From the NCBI GenBank assembly GCA_029067255.1, contig JAIEEW010000143.1:1-10626 (forward strand): a stretch of DNA of 10,626 bases, given 5' to 3'. Source of the stretch: Clostridia bacterium (GTDB taxonomy: Bacteria; Bacillota; Clostridia; Christensenellales; UBA3700). Positions 1 to 4,991 of this stretch are shown one piece after another. A program made the translations under genes and the position numbers. The notes below the pieces were generated by a model. The model was not told where the DNA came from and did not search any database. It saw only the letters and a list, made by a program, of their open reading frames with translations. The stretch's first letter is position 1. The number at the start of each line of letters is the position of its first letter.

Positions 1-103
1 TAAAGTTTTATAATCAAATAGAACTTTAAGATAACTATTTTTAATAATTTTATTGTTCAAATAAAGGAATGGCGACGGCAGTATGTAAAGGAAGGTAATA
101 AGA

Positions 104-325
104 ATGGCTAAAAAATATGTAATTAAGAATGGTAATCTTTTGGTTAAGTCGATTGATTCACGTTGTGTAGATTTTACGTTTAAGGTTAATAGCGCTAAAA
201 CTTTTTCAAGTGAGGCAAAGGCTTGGAAAGAGTGTGATTGTTTGAATAAAGTATATTCAAAGTTTTGCGCGGAAAAAGGAAAAAAATTCGTCGTTTTGCC
301 TAGTCATTTATACTTTAAGGAGTAA
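104..325 (+). CDS. Small protein of unknown function (73 aa)
   Basis: I do not recognise this protein. It starts at an ATG eight bases after a strong purine-rich ribosome binding site (AAGGAAGG, 88-95). It is a small soluble protein with no signal peptide or membrane segment. The N-terminus (MAKKYVIKNGNLLVK) looks like a short beta hairpin. The middle is charged, with cysteines in CVDF, ECDC and KFCAEKG, and the end is rich in lysine and aromatic residues. It is followed after 19 bases by the next small gene, so it is probably the first visible member of the region 1 operon. Its N-terminal phrase (YVIKNGNLLVK) resembles one in the basic protein at 6883 (VYITNDNLLVKN), which hints at a shared small fold, but the rest does not match. 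Coding potential is supported by the ribosome binding site, tight spacing and shared strand. Confidence 0.7.
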   Translation: MAKKYVIKNGNLLVKSIDSRCVDFTFKVNSAKTFSSEAKAWKECDCLNKVYSKFCAEKGKKFVVLPSHLYFKE

Positions 326-344
326 AAAGTGAGGTAATGAGCGT

Positions 345-527
345 ATGGAATTTTTTTGTAGCGGTCAACGCATTGAAATTGTAGCAGTTTACGATTGGTT
401 TGACGTTTATGTTAACAATACTATGGTTTTGAAACATATAAGCGAGAAAGACGTGAATGATATTATCTGTGCGATTGAGCAAAGTGAGAGGAGCAAGAAT
501 GGAGAACGGAACGAAAAAGTACATTGA
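345..527 (+). CDS. Small protein of unknown function (60 aa)
   Basis: I do not recognise this protein. The ATG follows the ribosome binding site motif TGAGGTA (330-336), the same leader used by several other genes here. The product is short, starts MEFFCSGQRIEIVAVYDWFD and has alternating hydrophobic residues suggesting a beta sheet, followed by a helical charged tail. It has no membrane segment. Its 3' end overlaps the start of the SprT-like gene (from 499) by 29 bases in another frame, a pattern typical of translationally coupled genes. An ATG at 336 in another frame opens only a very short reading frame, so 345 is the better start. Because the overlap lies in its last third, the tail could be non-essential or the gene could be spurious, but the ribosome binding site argues for it. 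Confidence 0.6.
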   Translation: MEFFCSGQRIEIVAVYDWFDVYVNNTMVLKHISEKDVNDIICAIEQSERSKNGERNEKVH

Positions 528-1119
528 AACGGTCAAATACCTTGAAAAGTTGTACGACTACTGCAACGAAAAGTTGTTTAACGGCGAACTTATAAAGCCT
601 GTAATCACAGTGCAACGTGACGAGCGCAATAAAACAAATGGTTGGTGGTCGGTCAAAAAGGTTTGGAAAGAGAACGACAAGGACGAGGGCGAACACGAAC
701 TGAATATTACGGCGCAATCACTCAACCGCCCAATTAAACAAATTGCCGAAACTATGATACACGAAATGTGCCACCAATACGCAAGCGTACACAATATGCA
801 AGATACTTCCCGAGCAGGCAATTATCATAATAAATTATTTAAGAAAATTGCCGAAACACACGGTTTGACGGTTGAGTGTATGCAAACTGTTGGTTGGTCG
901 CATACGGAATTGACAAGTAAGACTGCGGAACTTATAACGGAATTTGTCAAGGACTTCCCTTGCAACGTTATTTACCGCTTACCTGTAATGAAAGGTCAAA
1001 GCGTCAAAAGTTCGAGTACACGTAAATATGTTTGTCCGTGTTGTGGACTTTCGGTAAGGGCGACAAAGGCGGTAAATATAATGTGTGTTGACTGCAATAC
1101 GTTTTTGCAAGAGGAATAG
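499..1119 (+). CDS. SprT-like zinc metalloprotease with C-terminal zinc ribbon (206 aa)
   Basis: The SprT-like domain is recognisable. A helix with the zinc-binding motif HEMCHQY (HExxH at residues 88-92, catalytic Glu89) is followed 18 residues later by His110 in GNYHNKLFKK, which fits the third zinc ligand region of the family (usually GHGxxF). The N-terminus has the family's usual LYDYCNEKLFNGEL segment (residues 18-31). The C-terminus is a zinc ribbon with two CxxC pairs: Cys179/Cys182 in CPCCG and Cys196/Cys199. Known relatives include bacterial SprT and the eukaryotic DNA-protein crosslink protease SPRTN. Standalone SprT-like proteins are common on phages and conjugative elements of Firmicutes. 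The role here is probably proteolysis near DNA, but this is inferred. I chose the ATG at 499 because GAGAGGAG lies just upstream. An upstream in-frame start at 457 would add 14 residues inside the previous gene and lacks a good site. Confidence 0.85.
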   Translation: MENGTKKYIETVKYLEKLYDYCNEKLFNGELIKPVITVQRDERNKTNGWWSVKKVWKENDKDEGEHELNITAQSLNRPIKQIAETMIHEMCHQYASVHNMQDTSRAGNYHNKLFKKIAETHGLTVECMQTVGWSHTELTSKTAELITEFVKDFPCNVIYRLPVMKGQSVKSSSTRKYVCPCCGLSVRATKAVNIMCVDCNTFLQEE

Positions 1120-1123
1120 GACA

Positions 1124-1477
1124 ATGGAAAAACTATATGGTGTTTTTTGCAATAACTCAATGAGGGGTTTCCCAATTTGGTGTAAAACGGAAAAACGTGC
1201 AAATGAACTTCTTGAAGTTTTTGTTGCACTTGAACGTGGTCGTAATGGCAAAGATACTTTTTCTGTTGTATGTAAAGAAACGGAAAAAGTAAGAGACTTT
1301 TGTCTTGGCTGTTTCCCCGAAGAAATAAAAGCGGTGTTTTGTAAGCACGACGGTTGTATTAAGTATTGCAATTCGCTTGGTATGGATGGTTCTTGTATGG
1401 GTCATTACAATTGTTGCGAGAATGCTGTTTCTATGGTAGTTGAAAGAAACGGTGTCAGTCGATTTTTAGCATTATAA
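1124..1477 (+). CDS. Cysteine-rich small protein of unknown function (117 aa)
   Basis: I do not recognise the family. The chosen ATG follows AGAGGAATAGG (the end of the SprT-like gene doubles as the ribosome binding site), only four bases after the preceding stop. A start at 1085 would add 13 residues inside the SprT-like gene and is less likely. The protein has 11 cysteines in 117 residues (9, 20, 50, 60, 63, 73, 78, 82, 91, 97, 98) plus His75 and His94, with a CLGC pair and a CKHDGCIKYC cluster. There is no signal peptide, so metal binding (zinc or iron-sulfur) in the cytoplasm is more likely than disulfides. Its neighbours are a zinc protease upstream and a tRNA-like gene starting three bases after its stop codon. 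Coupling to nucleic-acid work is plausible but unproven. Confidence 0.75.
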   Translation: MEKLYGVFCNNSMRGFPIWCKTEKRANELLEVFVALERGRNGKDTFSVVCKETEKVRDFCLGCFPEEIKAVFCKHDGCIKYCNSLGMDGSCMGHYNCCENAVSMVVERNGVSRFLAL

Positions 1478-1480
1478 TAT

Positions 1481-1585
1481 GGGAACGTGCGTAGTGGTAA
1501 GCGCGCACATATAAAACGGTTTTCCACCCTCAAAAGAGCCGTTAAAGTATGTGAGGGGCAAGTTCAATTCTTGTCGTTCCCACCA
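1481..1585 (+). tRNA. tRNA-like gene with an interrupted, extended anticodon arm
   Basis: All tRNA arms can be drawn by hand. Acceptor stem GGGAACG (1481-1487) pairs perfectly with CGTTCCC (1575-1581), followed by discriminator A1582 and encoded CCA (1583-1585). The D arm has loop AGTGGTAA (1493-1500) closed by GCGT/GCGC, leaving a one-base 7/D connector (or a 3-bp stem with the usual two). The T arm is GCAAG/CTTGT around TTCAATT (1563-1569). The anticodon stem CACAT/ATGTG (1506-1510, 1549-1553) and the four-base variable region AGGG are normal. The anticodon loop is 38 bases instead of 7 and folds further: AACGG/CCGTT, then TTTT/AAAA, with an 8-base apical loop CCACCCTC. No anticodon can be assigned. 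TAAA occurs at 1512-1515 and 1543-1546; removing 31 bases between them would give a 74-base tRNA with loop ATAAAGT. It could be an unusual tRNA, a disrupted tRNA, or a tRNA mimic with another job. Confidence 0.75.
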
Positions 1586-1634
1586 CTAAAAAAATACGCG
1601 TGCCGTATGCGACAAGCGGTAAAGGAAAAATATT

Positions 1635-2072
1635 ATGGCAAACGAAAAGAAAGCAAAGGCAACTGAAATCGTAGAAAGCACGACCACGGCGGAAGTATCG
1701 GCAACGACCGAAAAAAGACTTGTGGTAGAGCGTGAAAAGTTCATTGCGAAAGACGGTCGAGAGATGTGGGGTTACGCTGTACACGGAAAAGTACGCGGAC
1801 GTGATACAAAAGTAGACTTCAACGCTTACGATCAAGGCGGATATGAAGTGTTGGATATGGTATTTGACATTAAGCCTACTGCTGACCTTTTGATGCGTGA
1901 AGAAAGTATGACGGACGGCGATACTGGCGAAATTCGTAAATATATGATTTACGAAGTTAAGAATATTGACGAGGACGGCGACGAGATTTCTTGCCGTATC
2001 AAGCCTGCAAGAGATAGCGACAAATCAATACTTGCCTATTTGTTGAAGAAATTAAATAGACAAACGGCATAA
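1635..2072 (+). CDS. Unknown soluble protein with a predicted beta-rich core (145 aa)
   Basis: I do not recognise this protein with certainty. It starts at ATG after AAAGGA (1620-1625) and ends 22 bases before a terminator. Residues 2-35 are low-complexity (Lys, Glu, Thr, Ala), likely a flexible tail. The rest alternates strands and turns (WGYAVHGKVRGRDTKVDF, then YEVLDMVFDIKP, IRKYMIYEVKNID, ISCRIKPARD) and ends in a helix (SILAYLLKKLNRQ). A small beta-barrel of the OB type, as in element-encoded single-stranded DNA binding proteins, would fit the size and pattern, but no diagnostic motif confirms it. It lies directly after the tRNA-like gene and is the last gene before the terminator, so the two probably share a transcript. 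Overall an abundant acidic soluble protein is the safest description. Confidence 0.8.
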   Translation: MANEKKAKATEIVESTTTAEVSATTEKRLVVEREKFIAKDGREMWGYAVHGKVRGRDTKVDFNAYDQGGYEVLDMVFDIKPTADLLMREESMTDGDTGEIRKYMIYEVKNIDEDGDEISCRIKPARDSDKSILAYLLKKLNRQTA

Positions 2073-2091
2073 GTATATAAATTGAATATAT

Positions 2092-2135
2092 AAAAAAGGG
2101 GGTGGTGTATAACTATCCCCTTTTATGCTTTTTAG
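2092..2135 (+). terminator. Intrinsic terminator after the region 1 operon
   Basis: AAAAGGGG (2094-2101) pairs with CCCCTTTT (2117-2124), extendable by a G-T and a T-A pair, around a loop of about 11 bases. The stem is followed by a T-rich tail (TTTTATGCTTTTT, 2121-2133). The complementary strand also ends in a T run (TTTTTTAT), so it could terminate both ways. It separates the protease/tRNA-like block from the surface-protein block. Confidence 0.8.
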
Positions 2136-2177
2136 ACGGTTGAATAAAGATAACGAAATATAGCGAGGAAATGGAAA

Positions 2178-2387
2178 ATGGTAATGAGGAACTTTATTGA
2201 AGTGACGAACTTTGACGACGGTGCGAACGTGTTAGTACCTATTGACAAGATAATGGGCATTGTGTGCGACAGCGACGGTAGCGTATTTATTGAAATGGGA
2301 ACGGATAACGGAACTGTGTCGTCAGGTATTCTTGTAATTGAGAGTTACGACGAAATTAAGAATAAATTAAAAACAAGTGAGGTATAA
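2178..2387 (+). CDS. Small beta-rich protein of unknown function (69 aa)
   Basis: Starts at ATG after GCGAGGAA (2163-2170). The ATG at 2171 is in another frame. The layout FIEVTNFDDGANVLVPIDKI, followed by a short strand, an acidic turn, another strand and a terminal helix (SYDEIKNKLK), resembles the overall pattern of small FlbD-like proteins: an N-terminal strand, a 'V-P/N-x-x-x-I' segment and a C-terminal amphipathic helix. This is a resemblance of pattern only and does not imply a flagellar role. It is the first gene after the terminator and is separated by only four bases from the next gene, which uses the end of this gene as its ribosome binding site. Confidence 0.75.
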   Translation: MVMRNFIEVTNFDDGANVLVPIDKIMGIVCDSDGSVFIEMGTDNGTVSSGILVIESYDEIKNKLKTSEV

Positions 2388-2391
2388 GTTT

Positions 2392-2658
2392 ATGGCGAAA
2401 AATAAGAAACGTAAAAAGTTTGCAGTATCACGACGTTATGCTTATCATAATAAACGATTAAATGATAGAAACATTTCAGAGAACAAGCGTATCTATTCCA
2501 AGCAATGGATAGATGGCTATAATGATCCTTATGTAAAAACAAACTATGACGCGGTTTGTGACGAAATACAGCGTAGTAAAGGCAAAATATCAAGAAACTA
2601 TTCCATTGTTTTAAATGGCTATAAAAACGGCTTGAAAGCACGACTTAAAGAAAAATAA
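2392..2658 (+). CDS. Small basic protein of unknown function (88 aa)
   Basis: The start chosen is ATG 2392, eight bases after TGAGGTA (2378-2384). An in-frame GTG at 2377 is itself part of that ribosome binding site, so it is not the start. The N-terminus is very basic (MAKNKKRKKFAVSRR), followed by a helical region with a WIDGYNDPY segment and, near the end, NGYKNGLKARLKEK. It is probably cytoplasmic and could bind nucleic acid by charge, though no known fold is evident. Its glycine-tyrosine phrases resemble those of the 91-residue protein at 9900 (RGYARGFVNG and KGCLQGYN), so the two may be distant relatives. It directly precedes the membrane-protein genes. Confidence 0.75.
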   Translation: MAKNKKRKKFAVSRRYAYHNKRLNDRNISENKRIYSKQWIDGYNDPYVKTNYDAVCDEIQRSKGKISRNYSIVLNGYKNGLKARLKEK

Positions 2659-2675
2659 TACTTGAGGTAAATAAA

Positions 2676-3215
2676 ATGAACGAATTAAAAAGACATAAAA
2701 AAAGTGACAAAGTAAGATGGGTGCTAACAGGCATTACCCTTTTTCTTGTAATTATAATGATTACCGGCATTTGCTTGCAACTATTTGGCGTAGGCAAACA
2801 AAAGCCGTCCGAGTGGTTTGGAAAAAATGATCAAACTAACCTATGCACCGTTCTAATTGAATTTGATCCAAATTGTACAGGATCAGGTTCATATTCGGTC
2901 TGTTTTGCTGATAATGATTTATGTGAAAAAATAGATAAAGATAATGAAAAATTGGACTTTTCTTTCATTCTTATAATTGAACATACAGAAAAGTTGGAGT
3001 ATCGCTTGGCAGATCCTAGCCACTACCAAGATTCTGACGAGTATCTTTCAATAAAGGAATATGAAAAAGAACAAAATAAATATATTGTTACTTTTCTTTC
3101 TGAAAGTTTAGGTGAAGGCTATATTGAATTTTTTGCGGGCGAAGAACGTATGGCAATTTTTTTTAACATTATTGGCGAAAACTTTACTTTTGTTAAAAAC
3201 GGTCAAGTTCTGTAA
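2676..3215 (+). CDS. Single-pass membrane protein with extracellular domain (179 aa)
   Basis: I do not recognise the family. The start follows TGAGGTA (2663-2669). A basic N-terminus (MNELKRHKKSDKVR) precedes one membrane segment at about residues 15-38, giving an N-in, C-out protein whose remaining 140 residues lie outside the cell. The ectodomain is acidic and strand-rich, and ends with IIGENFTFVKNGQVL. The cysteine in the membrane segment does not sit in a lipobox. It is the first of four consecutive surface or membrane proteins, each separated by under 20 bases or overlapping, and the spacing implies one transcript. A structural or assembly role in an envelope-spanning complex is inferred from this arrangement only. 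Confidence 0.85.
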   Translation: MNELKRHKKSDKVRWVLTGITLFLVIIMITGICLQLFGVGKQKPSEWFGKNDQTNLCTVLIEFDPNCTGSGSYSVCFADNDLCEKIDKDNEKLDFSFILIIEHTEKLEYRLADPSHYQDSDEYLSIKEYEKEQNKYIVTFLSESLGEGYIEFFAGEERMAIFFNIIGENFTFVKNGQVL

Positions 3216-3226
3216 GAGGTGAAATT

Positions 3227-4378
3227 ATGAAAAAAATAGTAAGTATAATCTGCATTTTGTTGGCAATCTCCCTTTTACTAACGTGCATTATGGGAATTGC
3301 TACCAACGGCTTTAAGACAAGCATAAAAGACTTGTTTAATAAAAGCAAACTTCCGTCAGGCAGTGGCATTACTGACAATAACGGCAATGAAATAGGCAGT
3401 GGCGTATATGAAATGCCGTCTGCGTTAAATTTGTCAGCAATGGCATTTGAGCAAGCAAGAGCAAATGGACAGAATTATGTTGAGTTTTCGTTGACGGCAA
3501 CAGTTCTTCCTGAAGACGCAACTAATAAATTGGTAGATTGGTCTGTCGCTTGGGCTGACGGCTCTACAAGTCCTAATGTAAATGATTATTTGACGACTAC
3601 TCCGATTTTTGACGGAAGCCGTAATGTTGTTATACGTTGTTATCAGGCTTTTGAGAAAGACATAAATATTACTGTTACAACAAGGGAAAATAATTGTGTT
3701 GCAACTTGTGTTGCTCATTATGTAGGAACTGCTTCAAGATTGGAGGTATCGTTTGACGGTGTACAACAAGATTCTGACGGTAATTATGTCTTTACTACTG
3801 CGACTGATTATAGTGCTAAATTAAATATAGTAAGTAGTTTAGGCGAAACAATGTCGTTAGATGGTAATTTTGAGTATTATATCGAAGATACTCCCAACGA
3901 TATGGTTGGAATGGTTGAGTATAAATCAAGTTATTCAACATACGAGGGATACAAATACGAATTGGTTGGAGATGGGCCGAATGCTTCGTCTTGTATGTGG
4001 TCGGAAGTATTTAAAATGCAAAACGGCAATAGTTTTTCATTTTCAAATGGTAAATTGAATTTTAGATTTTCTGCCGTATGCGGACTAGGTAGAGTGATTA
4101 GTAGTGATGGTTCAGGAACTTCTAGCACTTCTTATGCCCCATTGACGCCCGAACGCTATGAGCAACTCTCCGATTATTATAGTAAACAAGGAACTAGTGT
4201 TCCTGGATATCAAATGCTTATGGTAAAACTTCAAACGAATGAAGATGTGTTTAAAAGACCTTTAACATTGAGAATTGTTGAAAAAAATACTAATTTGACA
4301 ACTTCTATAACCTTTAAAGTTGTAAAAGCAAGCGAAGTGAATTCTGTTTCGCTATCACAATCGGAATTGACTTTTTAA
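3227..4378 (+). CDS. Exported Ig-like surface protein (383 aa)
   Basis: Starts at ATG after AGAGGTGA (3215-3222), an excellent ribosome binding site. Residues 4-25 are a hydrophobic signal-anchor or signal peptide; Cys20 (LLLTC) does not fit a lipobox. After a flexible Gly/Ser/Asn linker (about 44-60) the protein is beta-rich and extracellular. Residues about 66-109 include SLTATVLPEDATNKLVDW, close to the hallmark of bacterial Ig-like BIG2 domains (tATV-P-xATNKxV-W). The final 13 residues, VNSVSLSQSELTF, look like the first strand of another BIG2 domain, yet the protein stops there. Such domains are common in adhesins and surface appendage proteins of Firmicutes. It has no C-terminal LPxTG or membrane anchor. 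The position between two other membrane-anchored proteins suggests they act together. Confidence 0.85.
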   Translation: MKKIVSIICILLAISLLLTCIMGIATNGFKTSIKDLFNKSKLPSGSGITDNNGNEIGSGVYEMPSALNLSAMAFEQARANGQNYVEFSLTATVLPEDATNKLVDWSVAWADGSTSPNVNDYLTTTPIFDGSRNVVIRCYQAFEKDINITVTTRENNCVATCVAHYVGTASRLEVSFDGVQQDSDGNYVFTTATDYSAKLNIVSSLGETMSLDGNFEYYIEDTPNDMVGMVEYKSSYSTYEGYKYELVGDGPNASSCMWSEVFKMQNGNSFSFSNGKLNFRFSAVCGLGRVISSDGSGTSSTSYAPLTPERYEQLSDYYSKQGTSVPGYQMLMVKLQTNEDVFKRPLTLRIVEKNTNLTTSITFKVVKASEVNSVSLSQSELTF

Positions 4379-4394
4379 TTGTAAGAGGTGAATT

Positions 4395-4991
4395 ATGACA
4401 AGATATAAAAATACTAATAAGATATTCTCTGCGTTATCCTATATCTTAATTGTTGTTGTTCTTGTCGGCGTTATCGGCGCAGTGGCTTTTTTGACTAATA
4501 ATTTTACCAAGGCTCCGACGAGTTTTATTGTCGAAGTTAATGGCAAAATCATTAAAGACACTGCGGAGATTACTCCGTCTAAGACTTCCCCAACGACTTT
4601 TAAAGTATTCAATTTTTCAGGTCAGGGGTATGACGTTAAGATCATTCAGGACGTTGAAGACGATTTGCTTTTCACTTATAGTTTGAATGGCGAAGAAGTA
4701 TATTTTGATATGTGCGGAGATTTTACAAAGTGTTTCAATATCCAAAAAAATGAGGACAACTTTGTAATAGATTTTTCAAGTTGTAATATGAAATCGCTTT
4801 TGTCTGCGTATCATAGTGGCTCGACTGTTTCCGGCGTTCCCAATATCCCGACAGGCAAATATTTTAGTCTATATGTAATAGATAAAAATAATAGCAGAAA
4901 TCAAGTAAAAATATCATTGCTGAACATTACGGATATTGAAGTAACAGGTGTAGAAGTTCAAGGAGAATTGGACGTATGGGAACAAAGATAA
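4395..4991 (+). CDS. Single-pass membrane protein with Ig-like extracellular part (198 aa)
   Basis: Starts after AGAGGTGA (4384-4391), a leader nearly identical to that of the previous gene. A short basic N-terminus (MTRYKNTNK) is followed by a membrane segment at about residues 11-33 and an extracellular beta-rich domain. Recognisable strands include SFIVEVNGKII and TTFKVFNFSGQGYDVKII. The end of the protein (ITDIEVTGVEVQGELDV) again looks like a beta strand, as in the neighbour upstream. I do not recognise a named family. Its last 16 bases overlap the next gene, so translation of the two is probably coupled and their products made in similar amounts. Confidence 0.85.
   Translation: MTRYKNTNKIFSALSYILIVVVLVGVIGAVAFLTNNFTKAPTSFIVEVNGKIIKDTAEITPSKTSPTTFKVFNFSGQGYDVKIIQDVEDDLLFTYSLNGEEVYFDMCGDFTKCFNIQKNEDNFVIDFSSCNMKSLLSAYHSGSTVSGVPNIPTGKYFSLYVIDKNNSRNQVKISLLNITDIEVTGVEVQGELDVWEQR

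Noticed and set aside
1..28. Inverted repeat TAAAGTT/AACTTTA as a terminator at the window start
   Set aside because: All-AT-rich 7-bp stem with a 14-base loop and the T run about 13 bases away. Too weak to call, and the upstream gene is outside the window.
1473..1478. TATAAT box just upstream of the tRNA-like gene
   Set aside because: It overlaps the stop of the cysteine-rich gene and ends only two bases before the tRNA 5' end, too close for a normal start site, and no -35 lies at 16-18 bases. Chance is likely in AT-rich sequence.
1481..1585. Archaeal-type bulge-helix-bulge intron in the tRNA-like gene
   Set aside because: There are opposed unpaired TAA and GAG segments flanking a 5-bp helix, but cutting in both would leave about 14 bases in the loop, not 7, and no splicing endonuclease gene is visible.
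1481..1585. Class II tRNA (Ser/Leu/Tyr) with a long variable arm
   Set aside because: No 5+7+5 anticodon arm can be formed from the extra bases while keeping the D and T arms. The 38-base interrupted-loop fold is the only one that uses all arms well.
3227..4378. Lipoprotein signal in the 383-residue surface protein
   Set aside because: Cys20 is preceded by LLT; Thr at -1 does not fit the lipobox requirement for a small residue (Gly, Ala or Ser).
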